30,967 bases of DNA from a virus. How positions within the stretch are numbered: position 1 is the stretch's first letter; every line of letters begins with the position of its first letter. The stretch spans positions 1 through 30,967 of the IMG/VR virus record IMGVR_UViG_3300048030_000536. The stretch is one strand, 5' to 3'. The translations under genes and the position numbers were made by a program. The notes under the pieces are model-generated. The model was given only the letters and a program-made list of their open reading frames with translations. It was not told the DNA's origin and did no database searches. This document shows, one piece after another, positions 1-6,198 of the stretch.

Positions 1-2
1 TT

Positions 3-581
3 ATGATTAATCCAGCAGAAGTAACAAACTACAATAGAACACAATACGAATTAGAAGAATTTATTTTATTTTGTATTAATGTCGCAGGTAAAAAATCTGC
101 AATAGAAGCTCCTAAATTAGAAGTATTCATAGAGAGAGCAAAAAACATTACAGAAGAAAGTACTCCATTTAATTGTATTAAAAAATTAATTAAGTTGGGT
201 AGATTGAATGAGATTATGCATTGGGCTAAGCTTAGTCCTTACGCCCAGAGATACAACTCCTATGTCGCTGTAGCTAAGATCAAAGACCTTCAGACCGTTA
301 CGCTTAATCGTTTACTTCAGATTCCGGGTATTGGTCTTAAAACCGCAAGGTTTTTCTTGTCGCATTCCAGAGAAGATTTCGACGAACCTATGTTGGACAC
401 ACATATTCTACGGTTTCTTCGCGACCAAGGATACAGTGACGCCCCGAAAAGCACGCCAACTAATGAGAACACTTACTATTATTTCGCGAACATCTTCAAA
501 AACATTGCCCGACAGTTAGGGAAATCAGTTACTGATCTTGATCTTGAAATCTGGAAACAGTATTCTGGCACAGCTGCTTAA
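3..581 (+). CDS. HhH-GPD superfamily DNA glycosylase-like protein
   Basis: A 192-aa protein of the endonuclease III-like helix-hairpin-helix glycosylase superfamily, expected to excise damaged or modified bases. The hairpin PGIGLKTA lies at residues 108-115; its Lys113 is in the place of the sugar-attacking Lys of bifunctional enzymes. LDTH follows at 131-134, with Asp132 in the place of the conserved catalytic Asp. The N-terminal 100 residues are helical. The C-terminal four-Cys iron-sulphur cluster of EndoIII is absent, as in shorter archaeal or phage-type relatives. Only two bases precede the ATG, so its promoter is not visible. It starts ATGATTAAT, like other block-first genes here. Its stop overlaps the next start (TAATG). 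The superfamily call is fairly safe; the substrate is unknown. Confidence 0.72.
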   Translation: MINPAEVTNYNRTQYELEEFILFCINVAGKKSAIEAPKLEVFIERAKNITEESTPFNCIKKLIKLGRLNEIMHWAKLSPYAQRYNSYVAVAKIKDLQTVTLNRLLQIPGIGLKTARFFLSHSREDFDEPMLDTHILRFLRDQGYSDAPKSTPTNENTYYYFANIFKNIARQLGKSVTDLDLEIWKQYSGTAA

Positions 582-658
582 TGGAGCTAACAATACTACT
601 AACCATTTCGTTTGTAATAGGCATGTTTAGAGGATATTTCGATGGGCGCGATGATTGA
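581..658 (+). CDS. Micro membrane protein (25 aa), paralogue of 6869-6943
   Basis: A 25-aa peptide starting on the TAATG overlap with the glycosylase gene, so probably translationally coupled. Residues 2-15 are a hydrophobic helix (ELTILLTISFVIG), followed by MFRG and an acidic/basic tail. A gene on the opposite strand at 6869-6943 encodes the same pattern (MEL...LL.I.FVIG.FRG.D). This is the best evidence that both are real genes rather than chance ORFs. A single-span inner-membrane peptide is expected. The function is unknown; small phage membrane peptides often modulate host envelope or membrane enzymes, but nothing here shows which. Confidence 0.6.
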   Translation: MELTILLTISFVIGMFRGYFDGRDD

Positions 659-695
659 TCCAAATATCAAAGACAAATACCCAAATACTAAATAA
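642..695 (+). CDS. Possible 17-aa ORF, low confidence
   Basis: ATG at 642 lies in another frame inside the end of the 25-aa gene; the ORF ends in PNTK and TAA. Its stop overlaps the next ATG (TAATG at 693-697). The same ending PNTK, encoded by CCAAATACTAAATAA, closes the gene at 5880-6074, so the bases may be a repeated 3-prime sequence rather than a gene. No Shine-Dalgarno site is seen. Confidence 0.2.
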   Translation: MGAMIDPNIKDKYPNTK

Positions 696-763
696 TGAAA
701 ATTGCAATAGTAAATAAGACAAATAATAAACTAAATAATAAAAAATTTGTGAAATTAGAATAA
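695..763 (+). CDS. Possible 22-aa Lys/Asn-rich ORF, low confidence
   Basis: Starts on a TAATG overlap and encodes a Lys/Asn-rich 22-aa peptide (MKIAIVNKTNN...). It would be the last member of block 1 before element E1. The composition follows the AT richness of the DNA, so only the chain of overlaps argues for it. Confidence 0.2.
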   Translation: MKIAIVNKTNNKLNNKKFVKLE

Positions 764-784
764 AAAGAATAAGTAATTAAAAAA

Positions 785-847
785 ATTATTTTGTGCAGTC
801 AGGCCCCCCCTTGAGAGGATAAGTCACAAACTTAGTTGAATATTAGC
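785..847 (+). repeat. Element E1: G/C-core stem-loop cassette
   Basis: First of ten related intergenic elements. The core AGGCCCCCCC (801-810) is flanked by short inverted TCA/TGA arms. The right or start arm (GGATAAGTCACAAACTTAG then TTGAA) ends 8 bp before the -35 box of the next gene. It separates block 1 (ends 763) from block 2 (starts 883). Confidence 0.75.
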
Positions 848-848
848 C

Positions 849-876
849 TTGACTTTGTGCAAAAAAATGTCATACT
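849..876 (+). promoter_or_regulatory. Early sigma70-like leaderless promoter for 883-1281
   Basis: TTGACT (849-854), 16-bp spacer, CATACT (871-876) preceded by TGT (extended -10 style), then 6 nt to the ATG at 883. The predicted transcription start is the A of the ATG. Confidence 0.75.
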
Positions 877-882
877 AAAGCT

Positions 883-1281
883 ATGATTAAGACAAAGCCT
901 CACGACAAAAAGTATGAGATTAATTTTAATCAACCTGTCTACGCTTACAAAAACCTTCACAAAGATTGTTGGAGTATTCGTCAAGATGGATTGGTTAAAG
1001 CTCACACCAAAGAACTTTCCATGCATAGTTGCGTGTTTAAAGTCAGTAAGCATGGAAGAGCAAGAGTGTTAAAAGAAAAACGCAAAAATGTTCATGCAGG
1101 TATTGAAGGTTACATTGAACCTTGGTTTGTTGGTAAATGGATTGACTCGCATCCAACAGCAAGACCCGTTACTTACAATCCATACAAGTATGAGAATTTT
1201 GTTGACAAAGACACCGAGCAAATGGTAGACTATGCTATTGCCGTAAGATTAGAACCCAAACAAGTATTAGCAGTATTATGA
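883..1281 (+). CDS. Conserved phage hypothetical protein
   Basis: A 132-aa soluble basic protein and first gene of block 2. It matches from memory a recurring phage/plasmid family with the pattern NLHKxCWSIRxDGLVxAHT...FxVxxxGRxRVLxEKRKNVHA; no function is known to me. Those conserved stretches lie at about residues 24-42 and 57-72. The start is fixed by the promoter, which places the transcription start on this ATG. It begins with the shared codons ATGATTAAGACA. The gene ends with an ATGA overlap into the next gene. No catalytic motif was identified. Confidence 0.75.
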   Translation: MIKTKPHDKKYEINFNQPVYAYKNLHKDCWSIRQDGLVKAHTKELSMHSCVFKVSKHGRARVLKEKRKNVHAGIEGYIEPWFVGKWIDSHPTARPVTYNPYKYENFVDKDTEQMVDYAIAVRLEPKQVLAVL

Positions 1282-1511
1282 CGCAAGCAAAAATTAGAGA
1301 AGAAATTCTAAGCATAGTTCGAGGAGAACTTGCATGGGCAGATCCAATGTCTAAAGTATGCTTAGATCAGCATGAATTGCATCCAAAAAAGTTTCCGATT
1401 GGCTCAACTTTTCAATCAGCCGAAGAAGTCTTAGACGACATAATTCATGGCTTGACATCTTTACGAGATGAGATTAGAATAGAATCTTCATTTCAATCCG
1501 CACAACTCTAA
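1278..1511 (+). CDS. Hypothetical protein
   Basis: A 77-aa protein starting in an ATGA overlap with the preceding gene, so probably coupled. It is mostly helical and acidic (REEILSIVRGELAW, EEVLDDIIHGLTSLRDE), with no membrane segment or recognised motif. Real by position, spacing and codon use; function unknown. Confidence 0.65.
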   Translation: MTQAKIREEILSIVRGELAWADPMSKVCLDQHELHPKKFPIGSTFQSAEEVLDDIIHGLTSLRDEIRIESSFQSAQL

Positions 1512-1524
1512 CAAAAGGAAAATC

Positions 1525-1932
1525 ATGGGATTAGACCAAGAAGCATACTCACGAGGCAAAGAAGATCAAAGTTCTTTCTCTCATTATTGGCGAAAGCATA
1601 ATCGTCTCCAAGGATGGATGGAAAACCTTTGGGAAGAAAAAGGTAGACCAAATTCTCGCACAGAAAATGATCCAATGGGAGACTTTAATTGTGTTGAGCT
1701 AGAATTAACAAGAGAAGACATTGATTTGCTAGAGGAAGCAGTAAATGATTTTGCATTACCTGAAACACAAGGATTTTTCTTTGGAGATGATTCTTACTTC
1801 TACAAAGATGACAATGGAGAATCTCTTCCTGAGAACGATTACTACCACAAAGAGCAAGATTTGCAATTCATCGAAGATGCAAAAAAAGCTCTTGACAAAG
1901 GTGAGAAAGTTTACTATTCTAGTTGGTATTGA
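1525..1932 (+). CDS. Conserved phage hypothetical protein (MGLD-type)
   Basis: A 135-aa acidic protein starting MGLDQEAYSRGKE and containing WRKHNRLQGWME at about residues 22-33. These resemble a family common in phages (MGLDxYxY... with a WRKH...LQ.WME segment) of unknown function. The second half is rich in Asp, Glu and Tyr (FFFGDDSYFYKDDNGE) and ends in SSWY. AAAGGA about 8 nt before the ATG is a plausible ribosome-binding site, as expected for an internal gene of a transcript. No enzymatic motif is evident. Confidence 0.72.
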   Translation: MGLDQEAYSRGKEDQSSFSHYWRKHNRLQGWMENLWEEKGRPNSRTENDPMGDFNCVELELTREDIDLLEEAVNDFALPETQGFFFGDDSYFYKDDNGESLPENDYYHKEQDLQFIEDAKKALDKGEKVYYSSWY

Positions 1933-1934
1933 TT

Positions 1935-2135
1935 ATGGAAGAACTACAAAACACAATTAACGATCTGCAAGCTAGACTAGCAATAGTTGGCGGAGGCAGG
2001 ATCATTATTACTAGCGACCATGTTTCGATTCGTCTCGGAAGAGAACATGAATACTTTGAGGTTCAAGAACAAAGTTCTTTTGACTCGCCAAACGAAGTCG
2101 ATGTGGAAATGCACAAACAAATGTACAATTACTAA
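1935..2135 (+). CDS. Hypothetical protein
   Basis: A 66-aa protein. I chose the ATG at 1935, 2 nt after the preceding TGA, over an in-frame upstream start at 1923 that would lie inside the previous gene. An N-terminal amphipathic helix (MEELQNTINDLQARLA) is followed by strand-like GGGRIIITSDHVSIRLG. No family recognised. Confidence 0.6.
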   Translation: MEELQNTINDLQARLAIVGGGRIIITSDHVSIRLGREHEYFEVQEQSSFDSPNEVDVEMHKQMYNY

Positions 2136-2136
2136 A

Positions 2137-2352
2137 ATGGAAAACGAAAATTACATTAATGCGGTTTGCGAAGGCGAGCCATTAGAAACGCCATCCTACA
2201 ATCAGGATTCAGAAACTTGGAGTTTATGGTTTGAGGAATCAGAAACCCCTTACCATCCATATTTTCAAAAGGATTTAATCGAGGTTCATTTTGAATCTCA
2301 AGCGGAAGCAGAGAGTGCTTACAACCATTATTCACAAATTAACCAAGGTTAA
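2137..2352 (+). CDS. Hypothetical acidic protein
   Basis: A 71-aa protein starting at the ATG 1 nt after the previous stop. The frame is open upstream to 1987, but that part overlaps the previous gene. It is rich in Glu, Ser, Tyr and Trp (SETWSLWFEESETPYHPYF), with no membrane segment. Reading-frame order and tight packing support it; function unknown. Confidence 0.6.
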   Translation: MENENYINAVCEGEPLETPSYNQDSETWSLWFEESETPYHPYFQKDLIEVHFESQAEAESAYNHYSQINQG

Positions 2353-2354
2353 TC

Positions 2355-2516
2355 ATGTCGAATTCAGCTCAATCATTGCAGAAGAAAGTTCGTGAAATAG
2401 GTTTTAATTTAGCTATGATCGAAAAGCGTGGGCTTCGGGGCAAGGATCATCTTGCTCGCAGGCTTGCACACAATCTCTTGCTTAATCAGCTTTACGAGTT
2501 AGAGAAAAAGGTTTAG
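2355..2516 (+). CDS. Hypothetical small basic protein
   Basis: A 53-aa protein (MSNSAQSLQKKVREIGFN...) beginning 2 nt after the previous stop and ending just before a strong terminator hairpin, so it is the last gene of block 2. Strongly helical and basic (EKRGLRGKDHLARRLAHNLLLNQLYELEKKV). It could bind nucleic acid, but no helix-turn-helix consensus is clear. Confidence 0.6.
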   Translation: MSNSAQSLQKKVREIGFNLAMIEKRGLRGKDHLARRLAHNLLLNQLYELEKKV

Positions 2517-2523
2517 TAGGTTT

Positions 2524-2562
2524 GGGTTCGGTGGGTTAATCCTGCCGAACCCTTCTACTTTA
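2524..2562 (+). terminator. Rho-independent terminator after block 2
   Basis: Perfect 8-bp stem GGGTTCGG (2524-2531) and CCGAACCC (2545-2552), with a 13-nt loop, followed by TTCTACTTTATT. It can be extended by GTAG/CTAC flanks. It follows the last stop by 7 nt. Confidence 0.7.
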
Positions 2563-2624
2563 TTGCACAATTTTACTCAGGCCCCCCCGCAAAAGAATAA
2601 GTCAATTATTTAGTAGAATGTTTT
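2559..2624 (+). repeat. Element E2: G/C-core cassette
   Basis: Left arm TTTATTGCACAATTTTACTC, core AGGCCCCCCC (2579-2588), right arm AGAATAAGTCAATTATTTAG. The left arm is the reverse complement of the GTGCAATAAA arm seen in the - strand copies. It lies between blocks 2 and 3. Confidence 0.7.
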
Positions 2625-2637
2625 TTGCATTTGGGGG

Positions 2638-2665
2638 TTGACAATACCGGATTTTCTGTCATACT
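2638..2665 (+). promoter_or_regulatory. Early-type promoter P1 upstream of 2809-3561
   Basis: TTGACA (2638-2643), 16-bp spacer, CATACT (2660-2665) preceded by TGT. Unlike its relatives it is not followed by an ATG at +1: the expected position reads ATA (2673). This is either a relic or a long-leader promoter. Confidence 0.5.
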
Positions 2666-2741
2666 AGTAAACATAAAGGCGATAATCACAAACAAAAAAA
2701 ATTAGTCGAAACAAAAAAAACTTAATTGAAGAAAAAAAAGC

Positions 2742-2770
2742 TTGACAGATTAGACCAAATTTAGTACAAT
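2742..2770 (+). promoter_or_regulatory. Early promoter P2 for 2809-3561 (with a leader)
   Basis: TTGACA (2742-2747), 17-bp spacer, TACAAT (2765-2770): near-consensus sigma70. The predicted start near 2777 gives a leader of about 32 nt, an exception to the leaderless pattern of the region. Confidence 0.7.
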
Positions 2771-2808
2771 TAACTCATCAAAGACAATAACTCACAAAGC
2801 TAAAAATT

Positions 2809-3561
2809 ATGACAAATCGAATTAACCTCAAAGTATGTGCAACCAAAGAATCCTCTTTCAAAGATGTTCAGGCAGTTCAAACTCCTGAAGCAACTGATTC
2901 ATGGAGACCAATTAGCCACTCATTCTTAGTTGACCGAGTGCAAAACCAAATGGAACAAAATGGTTGGGAAATCGTTGACACTTACCATTCTCTTCATCGT
3001 TTCGGTCAACGCTACTTCGGACTTTTTCATGTTAAGAATACAGGAGTTGACAACGATGAGCGTGGCACAATCGTTGGGCTTCGCAACTCTCACGACAAAT
3101 GCTTTCCCGCAGGACTTTGCATGGGTAACGCTCCATTTGTTTGTTCAAACTTGATTTTTACCAATGAAGTTGTTCTTGCTCGTAGGCATACTAAGAACAT
3201 CTTGAACGATCTTTCACAAGTAATCGCTCGCACTCTTGGCAAGATGACTGAGACATGGGCAAGTGATGAGCAACGCATTCAAGCTTACAAGGAGCATGAA
3301 CTTGGCAACGAGCAAGCACATGATCTTGTCATCCGTGCATACCAAAACGGAGCAATTCCAAAAGCAAAGATTGCTGATGTTGTTGAGCAATGGCACAAGC
3401 CTGAACATGATGACTTTTCACCTCGCACCATGCACTCATTGTACAATGGATTCACTCACATTCTAAAGGGTGGAATTACCGCCTTGCCAAATCGTTCACT
3501 TGCATTGCATGGTGTTCTTGACTCGGAAGTCGGTTTGACTTCTCAAGTTGCAGTTTCTTAA
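2809..3561 (+). CDS. DUF932-like phage/plasmid protein
   Basis: A 250-aa soluble protein. The segment GLRNSHDKCFPAG...FVCSNLIFTNEVVLARRHT (about residues 90-129) resembles, from memory, the conserved region of DUF932 proteins, which occur on phages and plasmids and have no established biochemical role. The rest is helical with no membrane part. Codons are richer in GC than its AT-rich neighbours, which may indicate good expression. It is driven by a near-consensus promoter (2742-2770) and is the first gene of block 3. A downstream 45-nt gap leads to the small gene at 3606. DUF932 membership is likely but not certain. Confidence 0.65.
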   Translation: MTNRINLKVCATKESSFKDVQAVQTPEATDSWRPISHSFLVDRVQNQMEQNGWEIVDTYHSLHRFGQRYFGLFHVKNTGVDNDERGTIVGLRNSHDKCFPAGLCMGNAPFVCSNLIFTNEVVLARRHTKNILNDLSQVIARTLGKMTETWASDEQRIQAYKEHELGNEQAHDLVIRAYQNGAIPKAKIADVVEQWHKPEHDDFSPRTMHSLYNGFTHILKGGITALPNRSLALHGVLDSEVGLTSQVAVS

Positions 3562-3605
3562 TCATAACCTAACCTAATCTAAAAATCATTAAAACTAATA
3601 ATACT

Positions 3606-3836
3606 ATGAAAAAACAGCCAAAACTACAAAATGTCGTTGATTCTCTCAAAGGTCGTTTCACTTCTCTTCTTGTCAAGAGAGGCGAGCAAAGAAGGGTGTA
3701 TTCCGCCAAAATCACAGGAGTGACTTCTCGTCATGTGATGTTCAAGGATACCAACGGAGGCAATCGTCGAGTCAATCGTCGTCATGTGCTTCGAGCCACT
3801 TGTGCTGACAAAACTTTTAAGAGGTCGGTGAGTTAG
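3606..3836 (+). CDS. Hypothetical small basic protein
   Basis: A 76-aa very basic protein (MKKQPKLQNVVDSLKGRFTSLLVKRG...) with a likely small beta-barrel pattern: strands RVYSAKITGVTSRHVMFKDTNGGNRRVNRRHVLRA. This looks like an RNA- or DNA-binding SH3/Tudor-like barrel, but that is my inference. It lies 44 nt after the DUF932-like gene and ends before a strong terminator, so it closes block 3. Confidence 0.6.
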   Translation: MKKQPKLQNVVDSLKGRFTSLLVKRGEQRRVYSAKITGVTSRHVMFKDTNGGNRRVNRRHVLRATCADKTFKRSVS

Positions 3837-3863
3837 TGATTCGCTCGTAAAGAGCAAAGATTA

Positions 3864-3892
3864 AGCCTCCCGAAAGGGAGGCTTTTTCTTTT
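3864..3892 (+). terminator. Rho-independent terminator after block 3
   Basis: Perfect 8-bp stem AGCCTCCC/GGGAGGCT closed by a GAAA tetraloop, then TTTTCTTTT. A textbook intrinsic terminator 27 nt after the stop at 3836. Confidence 0.9.
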
Positions 3893-3894
3893 AT

Positions 3895-3957
3895 AAAGTT
3901 AACCTATTCAATCCGGGCCCCCCGGCAGTAGAATCGTGCAAAAACTTAGTTGAATTT
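3895..3957 (+). repeat. Element E3: G/C-core cassette
   Basis: End arm AAAGTTAACCTATTCAATCC, core GGGCCCCCC (3915-3923) in a CCGGG-CCC-CCCGG hairpin (3913-3925), start arm GAATCGTGCAAAAACTTAG then TTGAA. The start arm lies 8 bp before the -35 box of the Gp88-like gene. The 25+ bases from GAATCGTGC to the -35 box are repeated at E4. Confidence 0.85.
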
Positions 3958-3962
3958 TGGAC

Positions 3963-3990
3963 TTGACTTTAGGCAAGAATTTGTCATAAT
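3963..3990 (+). promoter_or_regulatory. Early leaderless promoter for 3997-4737
   Basis: TTGACT (3963-3968), 16-bp spacer, CATAAT (3985-3990) preceded by TGT, then 6 nt to the ATG at 3997. The predicted transcription start is the A of the ATG. Confidence 0.8.
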
Positions 3991-3996
3991 GAAACC

Positions 3997-4737
3997 ATGA
4001 TTAAGACAACAATTCTCACTCAAGGAAATGCAAAGATAGTCAAAGGCGAGGAGCTTGGCTATGTTACTAAAGGCATCCATTTTGCTCCTGCTAGTCTCTC
4101 AGGTAATGAGGTTTGCCAATGGCGAAGCAAAGGTTGCACTGCTTCTTGTCTCAACACTGCTGGTCGTGGGCAAATGAACTCAATTCAGGCATCAAGAGTA
4201 GCAAAGACAAAACTATTTTTTGACAAGAAAAAAGAATTCATGTACAAGTTGTGCAAAGAAATTGCTTCTTCAATCAAGACTTCAACCAAGAAAGGAATGA
4301 AATCAGTTTTCCGTCTCAATCTAACTAGCGACATTGCTTGGGAGGATGTTTACATGAAAGACCCAGATTACAACATCTTTGAATACTTCTGTGGAGAACA
4401 ATTCTACGATTACACAAAGTCATTCAAGAGAATGTGTGCTTTTCTTGGTAAACCTTTTACTAAAGATGAACAAAAATTTCCATCTAATTACCATCTAACT
4501 TTTTCTCGCTCAGAAAACAATGACAAGAAATGTGAAATGGTTCTTGCTATGGGTGGTAATGTTGCCGTTGTGTTTCGCAACCAACTTCCGCAAACTTGGA
4601 AAGGTTACAAAGTTGTCAATGGTGACGAAAACGATTTGCGTTTTCTCGACAAGCAAGGTGTTGTTGTTGGCTTAATCGAGAAAGGTTTAGCAAAGAAAGA
4701 TGAAACAGGATTTGTACAGGAAGGAGTAAACTCATGA
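3997..4737 (+). CDS. Gp88-like protein (mycobacteriophage gp88 family)
   Basis: A 246-aa protein matching, from memory, the Gp88 family of phage and plasmid proteins (Pfam name Gp88; function unknown). The diagnostic stretch is GYVTKGIHFAPASLSG, then C40, C47 and C51 in CQWRSKGCTASC, then LNTAGRG (residues 21-58). The three cysteines suggest a metal or iron-sulphur site. The remainder has alternating helices and strands (SVFRLNLTSDIAWED; NYHLTFSRSENND). First gene of block 4, starting with the shared codons ATGATTAAGACA on a leaderless promoter. It ends in an ATGA overlap with the next gene. Confidence 0.72.
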   Translation: MIKTTILTQGNAKIVKGEELGYVTKGIHFAPASLSGNEVCQWRSKGCTASCLNTAGRGQMNSIQASRVAKTKLFFDKKKEFMYKLCKEIASSIKTSTKKGMKSVFRLNLTSDIAWEDVYMKDPDYNIFEYFCGEQFYDYTKSFKRMCAFLGKPFTKDEQKFPSNYHLTFSRSENNDKKCEMVLAMGGNVAVVFRNQLPQTWKGYKVVNGDENDLRFLDKQGVVVGLIEKGLAKKDETGFVQEGVNS

Positions 4738-4901
4738 GTGATACTTATTACGATTCAGCCGAAGAAATTAAACTCTCACAAAGCGAAGCATTTAATGTGC
4801 TTGCTCAACATGGTTGCCAAGAGCTTGATGAATTTTTTCAAGACATGGGCGACAAAGAAGAGTATGATGCACAAAAAGTGTTGGAATGGTTAGGCTACTA
4901 A
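4734..4901 (+). CDS. Hypothetical acidic protein
   Basis: A 55-aa acidic helical protein starting in an ATGA overlap with the Gp88-like gene, so likely coupled. Sequence features: SQSEAFNVLAQHGCQELDEFFQD and a C-terminal VLEWLGY. AAGGAG 9 nt before the ATG is a good ribosome-binding site. Its stop codon abuts element E4 (AAAAAGTTAACC). Function unknown. Confidence 0.7.
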   Translation: MSDTYYDSAEEIKLSQSEAFNVLAQHGCQELDEFFQDMGDKEEYDAQKVLEWLGY

Positions 4902-4969
4902 AAAGTTAACCAATCCTGCCGCGGGGGGCCCGCGATAGAATCGTGCAAAAACTTAGTTGAATTTTGGAC
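4902..4969 (+). repeat. Element E4: G/C-core cassette with inverted core
   Basis: End arm AAAGTTAACCAATCC, core GCGGGGGGCCCGC, start arm GAATCGTGCAAAAACTTAG then TTGAA. The core is in the opposite orientation to E3 (GGGGGGCCC rather than GGGCCCCCC), while both arms keep their orientation. CGCGGG-GGG-CCCGCG forms a 6-bp stem. The end arm starts at the stop codon of the preceding gene. Confidence 0.85.
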
Positions 4970-4997
4970 TTGACTTTTGCTATTGACCTGTCATAAT
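4970..4997 (+). promoter_or_regulatory. Early leaderless promoter for 5004-5117
   Basis: TTGACT (4970-4975), 16-bp spacer, CATAAT (4992-4997) preceded by TGT, then 6 nt to the ATG at 5004. Confidence 0.8.
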
Positions 4998-5003
4998 TGA
5001 ACC

Positions 5004-5117
5004 ATGATTAAGATTAGAAAAACCATTCTCTTCACTAAGTCGAGACCTCACAAGGTCAAAGCAAAAGTGATTCATCGGAAGCTAAAACATAAGGAGGTAT
5101 TAAAAAATGTTCATTAA
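5004..5117 (+). CDS. Small very basic protein, leaderless leader gene of block 5
   Basis: A 37-aa peptide beginning MIKIRKTILF, with about a third Lys/Arg/His. The start sits exactly at the predicted transcription start and opens with the shared ATGATTAAGA. Its end overlaps the start of the next gene by 11 nt, and its coding sequence contains the strong AAGGAGGT site that serves that gene. It could therefore act as a leader peptide that couples translation, or as a small nucleic-acid-binding protein. Both are inference. Confidence 0.6.
   Translation: MIKIRKTILFTKSRPHKVKAKVIHRKLKHKEVLKNVH
5091..5098 (+). promoter_or_regulatory. Strong Shine-Dalgarno site for 5107-5343
   Basis: AAGGAGGT, 8 nt before the ATG at 5107, inside the preceding leaderless gene. 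It shows that downstream genes of a block use canonical initiation while first genes do not. Confidence 0.85.
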
Positions 5118-5343
5118 AGAAAATTCTGAAGAAATTCCTAACTCAAAAGAGGCTATGAGTCTTTGCATGGCATACCTCTGGGAAAATGTCATTGAACCAA
5201 GTAGCAAGGAAGGCGTCATTAGTCTAAAAAATTATGACATGATTAAAGAGATTGGTCATGCTTTAACCATCATTGGAGAAAAAGCTCACGCTTACGAGAA
5301 AATGATTGACAACAACGAGCAATTCCCTTACAATCCTAATTAA
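5107..5343 (+). CDS. Hypothetical protein
   Basis: A 78-aa acidic, helical soluble protein with a near-perfect Shine-Dalgarno site. It contains SLCMAYLWENVIEPSS and MIKEIGHALTIIGEKAHAYEKMID. Ends on a TAATG overlap with the next gene. No family recognised. Confidence 0.68.
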   Translation: MFIKENSEEIPNSKEAMSLCMAYLWENVIEPSSKEGVISLKNYDMIKEIGHALTIIGEKAHAYEKMIDNNEQFPYNPN

Positions 5344-5534
5344 TGAAACACTTGCTAACAAAATCAAATGACGGATGTTTCATCATTGTAAGCTCAGAAG
5401 AAAAGACAGACAAGAATGATTTGTTCATCTCTGAAGACACATTCAAAAAGAACATTAACACTAAAACATTCGTAAAACACTCAACGCTAACCCATAATTC
5501 ACAACCAATCTACATTTACCATGAAGACCTTTGA
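5343..5534 (+). CDS. Hypothetical protein
   Basis: A 63-aa protein beginning on TAATG after the previous gene. The N-terminal strand pattern (HLLTKSNDGCFIIVSSEE) and Lys/Thr-rich middle give no family match. The last 14 nt overlap the following gene in another frame. Position within a tightly overlapping chain supports it. Confidence 0.58.
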   Translation: MKHLLTKSNDGCFIIVSSEEKTDKNDLFISEDTFKKNINTKTFVKHSTLTHNSQPIYIYHEDL

Positions 5535-5883
5535 TGACTTAAAATTCGCACCTCACCCTCACGCAAAAGATTTGGGAGTGATGGCAAGTTTAACCCTTGA
5601 CAATGGCTATGCTTTCAGCGTTGTTGCTAATACTGATGGTGGCGATGTGTATTACGGCAATCACCCAAACACTTTTGAGGTTGCAGTCTTCAATCAACGA
5701 GGTGACTTTGTTCCACTCTCTGTTTCGGACGATGTGCTTGGTTGGCAAGCTCCACACCAAGTGACTTCGCTGATGCATCAATTTGAGATTGACGGAATTA
5801 AGCACGAAAAATTACTTCACGATCTTCGGAATGACTTCAACGAAAAAGTAGTAAAAAAACACAAAGAAAGGGTAGGATTATGA
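5521..5883 (+). CDS. Conserved phage hypothetical protein
   Basis: A 120-aa protein with the pattern F.DL.F.PHP...A...L.NGY..SVV...GG..Y......FEVAV....GDFVPLSVSDDVLGW, then VTSLMHQ. This resembles a small family found in many phages and of unknown function (recalled, not searched). It is beta-rich to about residue 75, then has a helical, basic C-terminus. The start lies inside the preceding gene, and the end makes an ATGA overlap with the next. Confidence 0.68.
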   Translation: MKTFDDLKFAPHPHAKDLGVMASLTLDNGYAFSVVANTDGGDVYYGNHPNTFEVAVFNQRGDFVPLSVSDDVLGWQAPHQVTSLMHQFEIDGIKHEKLLHDLRNDFNEKVVKKHKERVGL

Positions 5884-6074
5884 ATAGTTACCAAATACTA
5901 AAGAACGGCGAGCCAATGGGCATTCAAGGAACTTTTGATTACATTGTCAATGCAATACGCAACCTTGAATCAAATCTTGATCGAGCAACTGAACATTCAC
6001 CTTTTACTGTTGCACTCGTAAATACTCAAGCTAAAATAACAAAAAATTTAGTGGAAATACCAAATACTAAATAA
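5880..6074 (+). CDS. Hypothetical protein, last gene of block 5
   Basis: A 64-aa protein starting in an ATGA overlap (AAAGGGTAGGATTATG gives a plausible ribosome-binding site). A small alpha/beta pattern (SYQILKNGEPMGIQGTFDYIVNAIRNLE) is followed by a polar tail ending PNTK. The terminal bases CCAAATACTAAATAA repeat those at 680-695. Confidence 0.6.
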   Translation: MNSYQILKNGEPMGIQGTFDYIVNAIRNLESNLDRATEHSPFTVALVNTQAKITKNLVEIPNTK

Positions 6075-6096
6075 TAAATAACAAATACTAAATAAA
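6058..6096 (+). repeat. CAAATACTAAATA direct repeat
   Basis: CAAATACTAAATA occurs at about 6060 and again at about 6083, and also near 682. All copies lie at the 3-prime ends of + strand early blocks (1 and 5). Either a small 3-prime-end repeat or AT-rich drift. Confidence 0.4.
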
Positions 6097-6138
6097 AGAA
6101 TAGGTCAATCAAGATATAAAAATTATATTATAAAAGTA

Positions 6139-6198
6139 TTTAATTAACCGATTCTACCAGGGCCCCCCTGCAGTGGGATAAGATAACTTTTTAAGAGG
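6139..6198. repeat. Element E5: convergent-junction copy
   Basis: Core GGGCCCCCC (6160-6168) within a CAGGG-CCC-CCCTG hairpin. The left flank TTAATTAACCGATTCTACC resembles the end arm of E3/E4. The right flank, read on the - strand (TTAAAAAGTTATCTTATCCC), resembles the end arm of the - strand copies. It lies between the convergent blocks 5 and E, where two gene ends meet and no promoter is needed. Confidence 0.7.

Noticed and set aside
2666-2741. Leaderless gene after promoter P1 (2638-2665)
   Set aside because: The expected start position reads ATA, and the frame from there stops after about ten codons; only the promoter is kept.
3900-3930. GGGCCCCCC elements as simple intrinsic terminators
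   Set aside because: No T-run follows the cores on either strand, and blocks 2 and 3 already end in separate strong terminators just before E2 and E3. A role in 3-prime-end formation by another route stays open.
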